A DNA stretch of 64,000 nt, taken from assembly GCA_937907455.1 (NCBI GenBank), contig CALESQ010000043.1:5277-69276 (forward strand). The letters run 5' to 3'. Shown one piece after another: positions 16,790-25,986 of this stretch (the first letter of the stretch is position 1; each line of letters starts with the position of its first letter). This DNA comes from an uncultured Caldilineales bacterium. Lineage in GTDB: Bacteria; Chloroflexota; Anaerolineae; JAAEKA01. A program made the position numbers and the translations under genes. A model generated the notes under the pieces. The model made no database searches, was not told the DNA's origin, and saw only the letters and a program-made list of their open reading frames with translations.

Positions 16790-19630
16790 CTAAGGAACCT
16801 GCATTAAAGGCAGGTACACGTTTTTGGCCATGCGCAGCCTGAGCGCAGGGTCGCCAAGAAGGATCATGGTATCGAGAATATCCAGCGCACCGACACTGTT
16901 ATAAAAGTAGTAGTAGCGTGCTGCGTCAATGGCTGGGCCGGGCTGCATGATGCTATCAAGGTACAGCGCCTTGATCAGTCCCTGGTTGAAAAGCATCGCC
17001 GGGCCGCCAGTGTGCTGGCCGGTTGGCGATATATCGGCAATGGCGCCGCGCCCAGGGGTTAACACCAGCACTTCGCCCAACGACTGGCTGCCCAACGTGG
17101 AAGGATTGGAGGGCGGCAGGTAGATAAAGTAGCCTGTCCAGCAGGCCATGTGTACGGTGAGAGGCAAACGGTTCTGAGGATCAAGCGCAGGCACGTCCAG
17201 CGTGTCGAACATGGAGACTGATCCCCAACGCGATTGCGAGCCGTGACCAAACCATTGCAGGTAGGCTGTGCCGCGATTAAATTCAGCCTTGATGGCACTG
17301 CGCATCTCGGCGCCGGTGTTGTGGTCTTCATCCATTTTGAAGTACACAACCTCGTCCTTGTAGACTGCGGGCAACCAGTTCAAGCGGACATTGTCGCTCA
17401 TCAAATGAAAATTGCCGGCGCGATCATCATCGGCATCGGCCACAAACACGGCGCGCTGCTGCCAATCACCTGCTGCGGCCCCCTCGTAGGCTACGATCTT
17501 GTTGATATAGGCAGTGACATCAGCAGGCGTTCTGGCTGACAAGCGCCCCAAGTGCATGTCGGGCAGCACATCATCGGGTCCATCGGCGCAAACATAGCGA
17601 TTGTCGGCGGCGGTTTCCCCCATCACCGGGTCTACGTAGGCCAAATAGGGCGGGATCAGGTTTGGAAAGTTCAGACCGAGATAGTTTTTGAAATCATAGT
17701 GTCCATCACCTACCAGCAGCACATAGGCCGGAGGGGGGCCGCCCTGGTTCCAATGATGATAGGCGTAGCTCAGAAAGCTACGGATCGCCTCCGGGTCCAT
17801 CTGACCGCCGCTCCATTCATCATAAATATCCTGCACGTCTACCAGTCGAGTACGCAGCCCCTGCGCCGCGCGGTGAGCCAGCAAAGGCTGCACGGCATCG
17901 GCCAGCGAAGCATGGGCGATGGCGATGTAATCAGCTTCGTTGCTGGTGGAGAGCAGCGTCGAGGGCACATCTACTTCGATTGCCAGCGGAGCGCGTAACG
18001 TGGCCGCAGTGGCAAGGTAATAGCGCGGCGATGCCGCACCTGTCGCCCATTCATCCCAGAAATCAACCTCCCAGGTGTTGCCAGCAGCTACGGCCTGGGT
18101 GGTGAGCAGTTGCACCGGACGCTCTGCATCGCGCACATCATACACGCTTACGGCCTGCGTCTCCCAACCGGTGGTATGAACGCGGGCACGCGTCCCGTTG
18201 GCTGCGACAAGTCCAGCCACATACAAACGCCCCTGATCGGCCTGCATGGCGGCGCTGTAGATCACCTCAAACCAGTTGGGCACAATCAAATAGCCAGAAA
18301 GGCCGGGCAACTGATCAAGCGAAGCGGTCAGCGCAAAGCTGTTGTTGCTGGAAGTGAGCCAAGCCGTGGGAATGGTTTCGGTGATGGTAAAAGGCGTGGC
18401 GTTGCCTTCCCACTGGTAAAGGCCCAATTCATGGTTGTTGATGCGGGCCAGCACTGAGTGGTCGGGGTTGGCGTCCTGATTTCTGCCGCCCCGCATCTGC
18501 ATGCGCACGGTAGCTGTATCGCCCAGCGGCACAAGCGGCGCAGCGGTATTCAAGGCATAGCTGCGGGTCACTGTGGGAAAAAGCGCCGATACCGACAGCG
18601 AGGTATCAAACCAGTAATCGCCATCGGCAGCCATCTCAAAAGTGCTGTAGTAGTTGGCGTTGTTTTCTCTGCGTGCGCTATGCTGCATGGCGCTGATCAA
18701 CGGATCGCTGGCTGTGGGTGTTGTCTGCCGTGTAGTCATGCGCAGGCCAGCAGCACCGCCATAGGTGAACTGATAGAGATTGTTTGCCAGATAGCGCCTT
18801 TCGTTGGGTACGGCATAGAACACCACCTGATCGGCAGGGTCAAAGCGTCCATCAGCGGCACCGGTTACCTGAATAGCTATCGGCTGGTCGCGCAGAGTCA
18901 GGGCAAAGGTGGCGGGATTCACCGTAGCTACAGGCACACCGGCAGCTTGCAGATCGTTATAGGTCAAACGATAAAGGCCGCGCTCACCGGTGTGAATGCG
19001 CAGCGTGCCGGCAACCGCTGCGGGTGAACGTACCGGGGCAGCGGCGGGCATGGCACTATCAGCCCGCGGCGTGAGCGTGATGGTGACGCGTACCGCAGGA
19101 TGATGCATAACCTGCCCGCGCTGTGGATTCAACTGAAAGGGGAAAACCTGCACGCGCACAAAACGTCGGCCGCGCTGCCATTGCTCCGGTGCAACCTGCA
19201 CCACTTGCGCAGGATAAAAAGCGTTGGCACTGTAAATCGCCGGATCGGGGCGATCCACCAGCGTGGGCACAGGCAACTGCTCAGGCTGCGCCCATAGCGA
19301 CTCGCCGTTGGTGCCGGGCCACTCTGCCACAGGTACAGCCGGAAAAGCGCCCTGCCAGCCCACCATGCCAGCCTCGCCTAACTCATAGCTGACCGACCAA
19401 TCGGCGTCGGCAGGCAACTCCACCGCGGTGGTCCATACCGGCAAAGCAGGCGCACCGGGAATAGCCAGCGTGGCAAGTCCGGCGGCTGCCAGCCCATTCT
19501 TGTCTCTTGTATAAGTTGCCGTATCCACCCGCAACACAATCGGGTCAAAGACATCAGGTGCTGCACCTGCCGCAGCGGGCAGATAGGCGCTTAATAGTAT
19601 CACACAAATCAGTAAAACAAACGTCCTCAT
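16790..19630 (-). CDS. Secreted gingipain-like C25 cysteine protease (no dockerin)
   Basis: A 946-residue protein with a signal peptide at 1-22 (MRTFVLLICVILLSAYLPAA), a C25-type propeptide (residues about 30-190) and a caspase-like catalytic region. Seen: YVLLVGDGHYDFKNY, the catalytic His in YLQWFGHGSQSRWG (near 793) and the catalytic Cys in HMACWTGYF (near 830). The protein ends with ...NVYLPLMQVP; a YLPL tail is common in secreted Chloroflexota proteins, though its meaning is unclear to me. I chose the ATG at 19630, after GAGGTG. It resembles the C25 protein at 25987-29403 along most of its length, so the two are paralogues. Proteolytic activity is inferred from the conserved dyad. Confidence 0.88.
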   Translation of the reverse strand: MRTFVLLICVILLSAYLPAAAGAAPDVFDPIVLRVDTATYTRDKNGLAAAGLATLAIPGAPALPVWTTAVELPADADWSVSYELGEAGMVGWQGAFPAVPVAEWPGTNGESLWAQPEQLPVPTLVDRPDPAIYSANAFYPAQVVQVAPEQWQRGRRFVRVQVFPFQLNPQRGQVMHHPAVRVTITLTPRADSAMPAAAPVRSPAAVAGTLRIHTGERGLYRLTYNDLQAAGVPVATVNPATFALTLRDQPIAIQVTGAADGRFDPADQVVFYAVPNERRYLANNLYQFTYGGAAGLRMTTRQTTPTASDPLISAMQHSARRENNANYYSTFEMAADGDYWFDTSLSVSALFPTVTRSYALNTAAPLVPLGDTATVRMQMRGGRNQDANPDHSVLARINNHELGLYQWEGNATPFTITETIPTAWLTSSNNSFALTASLDQLPGLSGYLIVPNWFEVIYSAAMQADQGRLYVAGLVAANGTRARVHTTGWETQAVSVYDVRDAERPVQLLTTQAVAAGNTWEVDFWDEWATGAASPRYYLATAATLRAPLAIEVDVPSTLLSTSNEADYIAIAHASLADAVQPLLAHRAAQGLRTRLVDVQDIYDEWSGGQMDPEAIRSFLSYAYHHWNQGGPPPAYVLLVGDGHYDFKNYLGLNFPNLIPPYLAYVDPVMGETAADNRYVCADGPDDVLPDMHLGRLSARTPADVTAYINKIVAYEGAAAGDWQQRAVFVADADDDRAGNFHLMSDNVRLNWLPAVYKDEVVYFKMDEDHNTGAEMRSAIKAEFNRGTAYLQWFGHGSQSRWGSVSMFDTLDVPALDPQNRLPLTVHMACWTGYFIYLPPSNPSTLGSQSLGEVLVLTPGRGAIADISPTGQHTGGPAMLFNQGLIKALYLDSIMQPGPAIDAARYYYFYNSVGALDILDTMILLGDPALRLRMAKNVYLPLMQVP

Positions 19631-19827
19631 AGAACACACCTCGTACAAATTGATCGCCACAACCAGTATACATCGCTTGCGTGCTACACGCCAGCTAGCA
19701 TCTTCCCTTAAAACGTCCCATTTATCCGCGGCGGTTCCATGCCGGGCTATTCAATAGTTAGCAGCCGAAAACGGACAGGCTCGGTTGGAGAGAGAACCAT
19801 CCCGCTGAAGGCCGGCGTTAGGTTTAA

Positions 19828-19863
19828 AAACACGCCGGAGAAAGTACTTTCTCCGGCGTGTTT
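19828..19863 (-). terminator. 36-bp perfect palindrome, terminator after the amylopullulanase gene
   Basis: A perfect inverted repeat with no loop bases beyond its centre (AAACACGCCGGAGAAAGT and its complement) lies 21 nt after the amylopullulanase stop and is followed on the minus strand by a T-run. It should end that transcript. The rest of the 19631-19884 interval holds no gene I can support. Confidence 0.88.
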
Positions 19864-19884
19864 CAAGCGGACAGACAGAAACGC

Positions 19885-22800
19885 TTATGGCATCTGACGA
19901 CGGCGCAACCGGCTGGCAAGCAGCACAAGCAGCGCCACGGCAGGCAGAATGATCAGCGCCAACGCCGCAGGCCACGCCGGACGCTGCACCTGTAGATCAG
20001 CCAGGGTGACGGCGGTAGGTGTAGCAAACAACACACTCACCGGCCCGTGCAACGTGGCAACGCCATTCAGGTCTACATCCTCCAACCAGTACCAGTAGGT
20101 TTGACCTGTTACCAGGCTGGCACTGTCATCCCAGCGATAGGCAAAGCCGATGGTGCTGCCAGTAGCTTGTGAGGGGATCAATACGGTATTAAGCTGACGA
20201 TCCCAGCCGGCAGCGCTCAAACCACGGTACAGGTTGAAGCCGCGGTTATGCAGCTCGCTGGTGGTCTCCCAGGTCACAGCAACCTGACCGGCTTCCACCT
20301 CGGCCTCGAAGTTCGCCAGAGTAACGGCCAGCGGCTGCGCACCGGCGTAGATGGCAAAGGCATCCATAGCCCCCAGGGTTTGATTTACAATCTGACCACT
20401 GGCATTAACCATGATGTAATCCACCAGCGGCGCACGGCGGGAACTGACTGGGTCAACGCATTGGCCGGTGGTTGTGATGTAGTCATAGCGGGTGATATCG
20501 CAGTAATAGCCCGCGGCCATACCGGTTTGATAGGTGGTGGTGGCGCTGGAGGCCGTGCGGTTGATCGCTACGAAGCCCTTGCTGCCCAAGCCAAAAGCGA
20601 TGTGATCGCTGGGCGTACCGCCGATGTTCTGCCAGTTGACAACAGGCTGTCCGGTTGTGATCTGGCGGAAACGCACCATGTTAGCGATGGCGGTGTTGCG
20701 ATGCTCGCACACCCATTTGCCCAGATCGCCGCTGCCCGGAGCCGCCGGATACGTGCCGCAGTTGGCCGGGTATTCGTTGACGCTCTGACCGCTGGCGAAG
20801 GGGGACAGCGTTGTGCCACTGCTGCCAGGGCCGCCGCTTGTTGTGGGCGGGCCGAGGCTGTCCCAGGTGTTATCGGTAGAACTGATCTGCCAATAGTAGC
20901 TAGAGGTAACCGACGGGTTGCCGTAGGGATAGGCCAGGGTAAAGATATTAGCCAGGCGATGCTCCTGCGCGTCGCGGTGATCCACAATGCACTGACCGCT
21001 AGCCAGACCGTGGCCGCGCTGGTTGTCGTGATTGTCGGTGAACACCTGAGCGAAGCGCGAAGGCAGCATATCTGACTGCGTGAAGCGGGTTTGCAAATCG
21101 CTCAAGCTGCCCGTGCAGCCGTCATCAAAGGCCGCACCCAGCGCGTAGGGATAAGCGAACTCGGTAACGTCGCCGTTGGGGGTGTATTCCCAGTCGCGAA
21201 TGCGCTCGCTGCTGGCATCAATCATCTCTTGATACACGTAGAACGTGCCCGTAACGCCGTTGAAGATGGCGGCAATGTCCTGCGCCGACATGTGCTTGGC
21301 CCCGTCCACGCGGAAGCCCTTGATGCCGGTGTTGACCAGCGCTTGCAGATAGCCGCGCAGCTCGCCCTGGACATCGCTTTTGCCGGTGTTAAGGTCAGGC
21401 AGGCCGCTCAACCGACAATTTTGCACCAGATAGCGGTCGCCATAGCTGGTGATGGCGCAATCGGTGTGGAAGTCATCGGTCTGGTATTGCGTGCCATAGT
21501 AGCGTGTGGCCGCGGTAGAGTCATACTGCGTGCCGGAAGTTCCCGTACCTACACCGGCAGGCACTTCGATATCGGCCATGTGGTTAATCACCGCGTCCAC
21601 ATAGATGCCAACGCCCAGACTGTTGCAGGTGTTGACCATGCTTTGGAACTCGGCCCAGGTGCCGCTGCGGCTGGTAAACGCGCCGATGCTGTGAGTCACC
21701 GGCTGGTAGCGCGCCCACCAGGGATAGTCGCTGGCGGACTGACCGCCCTGATCTGCCGTAGGCACCAGATGTTCGTTGGGGGGCGATACCTGTACCGCCG
21801 TAAAGCCCTTGCTGGCCAGGTAGGTGCATTCTTTCTGAATATCCACCCAGCGCCATTCAAAGAGATGGACAAAGACAGCGCCATCTGCCTGCACCGACGA
21901 ATCTGCCGCGGGAATCACCGTGATCAGGCCGTCGCCCTGGTCGTCATCGCCGGTGGCGGTGATGTTATACGCATCTATCTTCCACTTTTTGTCTTCGCCC
22001 GCCTTCTGGCAATAGGCGTTAAAGCCATAGGTGCCGGGGGCCAGCGCGTTCAAGGTGGCCTGCGGAATGGTGGCCTTGAACTCATCGTCGTTGCCCTGCT
22101 GCACGTTCCAGGTCATGGCGAGATCGCTCCAAGGCTCACCGTACTTGCCCCAGTGCAGGGTGCAGGAAATGCCGCTGGGCGCGCCTGCCGGTTCAGTGAC
22201 CCCGGCTTCGTAGACACGCACGAAGACATCAAAGCCGCTGGGCGCAAAGGCGCCCTGATTCACCGCGTTGGCTACGCCGCCGCGCGACCACATCTTGCCT
22301 ACCCAGTCAATGGTGCTGGCAGGCAGAAGCGGCGTCAGCAGTTGCGTGGAGACGAACACCGCGGTGGTGCGCGCCGGAATGCTAAAAGTATCGGTGCTAT
22401 CGTTGAAGCTGGCGGTCTGCACCACTGAATCAGCATCGGTGCCATCGGCCTGCAACGGATGTAACGCAAAACCGTTAGCTCCGGCAATGGCATAGTTCTT
22501 GCTCACCTTGTCGGCGTTGAAAAAGACCAGAATGGTTTCGTAGGTGGGATCAAGGTCAGTCGCCGCGCCGTCGTTCAACGCCATCACAATCAAGGCCGGC
22601 ACGCTGTTATCGCTGTTGTAGAAGCTGATGCGGGCGTTGGTATCGGCTTCGCTGTTCATGCGGAAGAGCTTGCTGCTGCCGCGCAGCCGCAGAATCTCAC
22701 GCAAGTGCGCCGCGCTCGCCTGAGCATTAGCTGTGGCCGGGTTCAACGCGGTGTTGTCCAACAGCGGCCCCATGATGCCCCAGCGCGAGCTGTTTTTAGC

Positions 22801-25734
22801 TGCCACGGGCAAACCCACACCGAAATTATTGTTGTAGCTGCCGTCGCCGTAGCTCCAGTCCACCTTGTTGAACCAATCGCCCGAGTCGTAGCTGTCACGA
22901 TCCAGCGACTTGGAACGCATGATGTCCGAGGCCATTTGCACGAAGGGAATGCCCTGGGCCAGGCCCACCAGGCTGATGCCCATGTTCTGACTGCGCACGC
23001 GGTCGGTCATGGTGACGCTGCTGGGCAGGCGGAAAACGTTCAGGTCGAACAGCGTTTCGTTGTCGTGCTTCTCGACGTAGTTCACCGTCTCTTGCGGGTC
23101 ATCGGTGTAAAGGCTGCCGCTGCCCGCCAGCGTGGCGCGCAGCGTATTCATGGCATTGTTCAAATCACTCAGATTGCGGTTAGTGTAGAAATAGCCGTTC
23201 CAATCGTAGCTCAGGCCGTTGATAAAGCCCTGCTTGCGGATTTCCGTGCTATCCTCGGAATAGCCGCCGTGTGCAGCGTCGCGGATTTTGTCGTTAAAAG
23301 TGCCAATGCCCGTGCCGGTCATGTTGTTTTGCGAGGCGTAGCAGTTGGGACAGGTGGTCAGCCCCTTGGCGACCGCAGAACCAAAGTCCCAGCCTTCGCC
23401 GTAGAGGTAGACCTTGCTGCCATCCACACCGTTTGCGCCGGAGGTGAGCGCCTGTACCGCGCTTTGCAGGTTCAGCATGTTCTGCCGCGTGTGCAGGTTC
23501 ATCAGATCAAAGCGGAAACCATCCACCTTGTAATCCACGGCAAAGCGCAACACCGTGTCAACCATCAGTTTTTCCATCATCTCGTACTCGGTAGCAGTGT
23601 CCGAGCAGCAAGACGAGGTGTACAGCACGCCGCTGGTGTCGTAGCGATAGTAGTAGCCGGGCACCACCTTGTCCAGCACCGAATGATCTTCCTGGCCGCC
23701 GGCTGCGGTGTGGTTGTAAACCATATCCATCACCACGCGCAGGCCGTTCTGGTTCAGGGTTTGCACCATCTCACGGAACTCAACGATGCGCGTGACACCG
23801 TCGGGATTGGTGCTGTACGAGCCTTCGGGCAGGCCATAGTGATAGGGATCGTAGCCCCAGTTAAAGCCATCATTAAGACGGTTGGCCCACACGGCAGCTT
23901 GCTGATCGGAAGAAGAGCGGGCTGAGGCAGGAATAGTGGGTTCGGTGCGCTGCGCGGCCGGCTCAATCACCGAGGCAATGTCGAAGGTGGGCAGCAAATG
24001 CACATGGGTCAGCCCCGCCGCTTTCAGCTTCAGCAGGTGATCCATACCATTGGACAGGGTGGCATTGGCATTTGGCCCGGCACCATCATAGCTAAAGGCC
24101 TTGTAGGTGCCGCGGTCAGTTGCCGCCACAGTGCTGTCGTTGATGCTGAAATCGCGAATGTGCATCTCGTACACCGAGATGTCCTCGAAGGCGGCCAGAG
24201 CCGGCTTGCTCAGGCTGTCCCAACCGCTGGGCTTCAAGTTGGCGTCGGCCAGATTAACGAACTGGCTGCGCACATCGCCCGCGGCCGCGCCATCCTGCGA
24301 CAAGCTGATAGCATAGGGGTCGGTTACCAGGTTATGCATCACCGCATCCACACTGGGCACGTAGACTTCCACATCCAGCAGGAAAAATTGGCGATCCCAG
24401 CCCGCCGCGCCGGTGACACTCCACACGCCGCTGGCCGCATCGAGAGTCATGGCATGGCTGCCGACTTCCGCGCCCGCGGAGGTAGCATAGCGTTTCACGG
24501 TGACACTCTTGGCGGTAGGCGCCCACACCTTAAGCGAAGGCACGCCCGCGCTGTAGGTCACGCCCAGAGCCTGCGTCTTGGCGCTGGCCGCATACAGGGC
24601 ATCAAGCACGCTTTGCACCTGCACCCCGGTAACATCAAGCCGCGTGCCGCTGCTGTTGTAACTGGCAACCAGCACTTCACCCTTAAGCAGGTACTTGGCA
24701 TTGTCGGTGTTCAGGCCGGTGTCGAGACGGATTTTGCCGGTGGCATTGGGGTTTTTGGCATAGCCGCTCACTGTGCCGCTGGCACTGAGGGTGAGATAGC
24801 AAGGGCCAGCAGGATTGGGGAACGTGCAAGCTGTGCTCTCGGCAGTGCTGGCCATGCCGCCATCCGCGTCATAGAGCAGCTTGTAGCTACTACCGGCCGT
24901 GCCGTTCCAGGCGATAGTGCCTGCATCCAGCCACATCGCCCTGGCGCCGGTGGGTGTGATCACACCCGGAGCCGAAGCCACGGTATAGCTATAGTTGCTG
25001 CCGCCGTTGGTGTCAGCGTTGATCGCCATCAAATCAGCGTCGGTGGCGGCAATCGAGGTAACATTACCGGAAGAGAACACGTAATAAGCTACTGCCGTGC
25101 CGTTGGCTTGCGCGGGAATGGTGGCGCTGTAGCTGGTGCCGCTGCCCGTCATCTTCAGCACAGTAGAGCTGCTCCAGCTGTTGGCCGTGTAGCGCAGCCA
25201 AAGGGCCTGCTCGCTGGGCGGAGTGGCCGAGGTAGTGGCGGTCACTACAACTGCATCGCTGGCGGTTGGAGAAACGGGCGCGCGGTTGACGCCAGTGATC
25301 GTAGCTGCGGCTGCGCTGAGCTGAAAGATCACAGCACGGCTGTTGCCATCCCACTTGAAGACGTAGTATTTATTTTGAATATGGTTGAAGTTGCTGTTGC
25401 CGCCAGAGCCGGAAAAATTGCTGTAAATCTGAGCAAAACTCAGCGCAGCGCCGTTGCCATACCACGCATTACTGTCTTTGAACAGCTTGAAGTTGCTGGC
25501 TGAGGCGCTGGCAGCTGTAATCTGCGCCGAGCTGTAGACAAAGGTACCGCCCAGGCTGCTGCTCATCGGCCACGCGGTGGTGTTCCACCCGTTCAAGTCT
25601 CCCGGTATAGCTTCACCGGAGAGGGGCGCTTGCGGCGCGGCTGCGGCCGGTTGCAAAGAAGCTACCGATGTCAACAACAGGGTAGCTATGAGAAGTGCCG
25701 CCATTAGTGCATGAAAGCGTACCCAACGAATCAT
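19885..25734 (-). CDS. Secreted bifunctional amylopullulanase (two GH13 domains)
   Basis: A 1949-residue extracellular alpha-glucan hydrolase. After a signal peptide (1 to about 35) come beta-sandwich starch-binding-like modules to about residue 500. A type I pullulanase domain follows: YEMHIRDF near 523, nucleophile Asp in DGFRFDLMNLHT near 742, acid Glu in YLYGEGWDFG near 778, VEKHDNETLFD near 890. A second, classical alpha-amylase domain runs from about 1285 (VFVHLFEWRWVDIQKEC), with GFRVDGAKHM near 1476, VYQEMID near 1504 and TDNHDNQRGHG near 1567. Near 1800-1910 is an FNLYR fibronectin-like module, then a C-terminal membrane helix and the basic tail RLRRRQ, an anchor-like end. GGAGG precedes the ATG at 25734. 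Confidence 0.95.
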   Translation of the reverse strand: MIRWVRFHALMAALLIATLLLTSVASLQPAAAAPQAPLSGEAIPGDLNGWNTTAWPMSSSLGGTFVYSSAQITAASASASNFKLFKDSNAWYGNGAALSFAQIYSNFSGSGGNSNFNHIQNKYYVFKWDGNSRAVIFQLSAAAATITGVNRAPVSPTASDAVVVTATTSATPPSEQALWLRYTANSWSSSTVLKMTGSGTSYSATIPAQANGTAVAYYVFSSGNVTSIAATDADLMAINADTNGGSNYSYTVASAPGVITPTGARAMWLDAGTIAWNGTAGSSYKLLYDADGGMASTAESTACTFPNPAGPCYLTLSASGTVSGYAKNPNATGKIRLDTGLNTDNAKYLLKGEVLVASYNSSGTRLDVTGVQVQSVLDALYAASAKTQALGVTYSAGVPSLKVWAPTAKSVTVKRYATSAGAEVGSHAMTLDAASGVWSVTGAAGWDRQFFLLDVEVYVPSVDAVMHNLVTDPYAISLSQDGAAAGDVRSQFVNLADANLKPSGWDSLSKPALAAFEDISVYEMHIRDFSINDSTVAATDRGTYKAFSYDGAGPNANATLSNGMDHLLKLKAAGLTHVHLLPTFDIASVIEPAAQRTEPTIPASARSSSDQQAAVWANRLNDGFNWGYDPYHYGLPEGSYSTNPDGVTRIVEFREMVQTLNQNGLRVVMDMVYNHTAAGGQEDHSVLDKVVPGYYYRYDTSGVLYTSSCCSDTATEYEMMEKLMVDTVLRFAVDYKVDGFRFDLMNLHTRQNMLNLQSAVQALTSGANGVDGSKVYLYGEGWDFGSAVAKGLTTCPNCYASQNNMTGTGIGTFNDKIRDAAHGGYSEDSTEIRKQGFINGLSYDWNGYFYTNRNLSDLNNAMNTLRATLAGSGSLYTDDPQETVNYVEKHDNETLFDLNVFRLPSSVTMTDRVRSQNMGISLVGLAQGIPFVQMASDIMRSKSLDRDSYDSGDWFNKVDWSYGDGSYNNNFGVGLPVAAKNSSRWGIMGPLLDNTALNPATANAQASAAHLREILRLRGSSKLFRMNSEADTNARISFYNSDNSVPALIVMALNDGAATDLDPTYETILVFFNADKVSKNYAIAGANGFALHPLQADGTDADSVVQTASFNDSTDTFSIPARTTAVFVSTQLLTPLLPASTIDWVGKMWSRGGVANAVNQGAFAPSGFDVFVRVYEAGVTEPAGAPSGISCTLHWGKYGEPWSDLAMTWNVQQGNDDEFKATIPQATLNALAPGTYGFNAYCQKAGEDKKWKIDAYNITATGDDDQGDGLITVIPAADSSVQADGAVFVHLFEWRWVDIQKECTYLASKGFTAVQVSPPNEHLVPTADQGGQSASDYPWWARYQPVTHSIGAFTSRSGTWAEFQSMVNTCNSLGVGIYVDAVINHMADIEVPAGVGTGTSGTQYDSTAATRYYGTQYQTDDFHTDCAITSYGDRYLVQNCRLSGLPDLNTGKSDVQGELRGYLQALVNTGIKGFRVDGAKHMSAQDIAAIFNGVTGTFYVYQEMIDASSERIRDWEYTPNGDVTEFAYPYALGAAFDDGCTGSLSDLQTRFTQSDMLPSRFAQVFTDNHDNQRGHGLASGQCIVDHRDAQEHRLANIFTLAYPYGNPSVTSSYYWQISSTDNTWDSLGPPTTSGGPGSSGTTLSPFASGQSVNEYPANCGTYPAAPGSGDLGKWVCEHRNTAIANMVRFRQITTGQPVVNWQNIGGTPSDHIAFGLGSKGFVAINRTASSATTTYQTGMAAGYYCDITRYDYITTTGQCVDPVSSRRAPLVDYIMVNASGQIVNQTLGAMDAFAIYAGAQPLAVTLANFEAEVEAGQVAVTWETTSELHNRGFNLYRGLSAAGWDRQLNTVLIPSQATGSTIGFAYRWDDSASLVTGQTYWYWLEDVDLNGVATLHGPVSVLFATPTAVTLADLQVQRPAWPAALALIILPAVALLVLLASRLRRRQMP

Positions 25735-25849
25735 AGATGAACCTCCAAATAGCGAATGCATGATCAGCAACAGCAAGTTTGTTTTTGCCGGCAAGTCCCT
25801 GTCAGCACGTCATCAGGCTGAAGCCGGTATAGATTTTGTCTATAACAGC

Positions 25850-25890
25850 GCGGTTTGCAAGCAGAATTATCAATTCTGCTTGCAAACCGC
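25850..25890. other. 19-bp perfect hairpin between the C25 protease and amylopullulanase genes
   Basis: Arms at 25850-25868 and 25872-25890 pair perfectly around an ATC loop. It lies 97 nt after the dockerin-C25 stop and about 116 nt before the amylopullulanase start. No T-run follows on either strand, so it is not a standard intrinsic terminator; it could stabilise or process an mRNA end. Its function is unknown. Confidence 0.8.
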
Positions 25891-25986
25891 TATTATTACC
25901 GAAGGCAATGAGTTTCCCCGGAGAGTGCGTACGCTATCTCTTGCTGCAAGAGGGCGACGCACCGACACCAACTCATAGCATGGCTT

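Noticed and set aside
20248..25503. Large plus-strand frames opposite the amylopullulanase gene
   Set aside because: They are shadows of the GC-rich third positions of the real minus-strand gene, which has full catalytic motifs.
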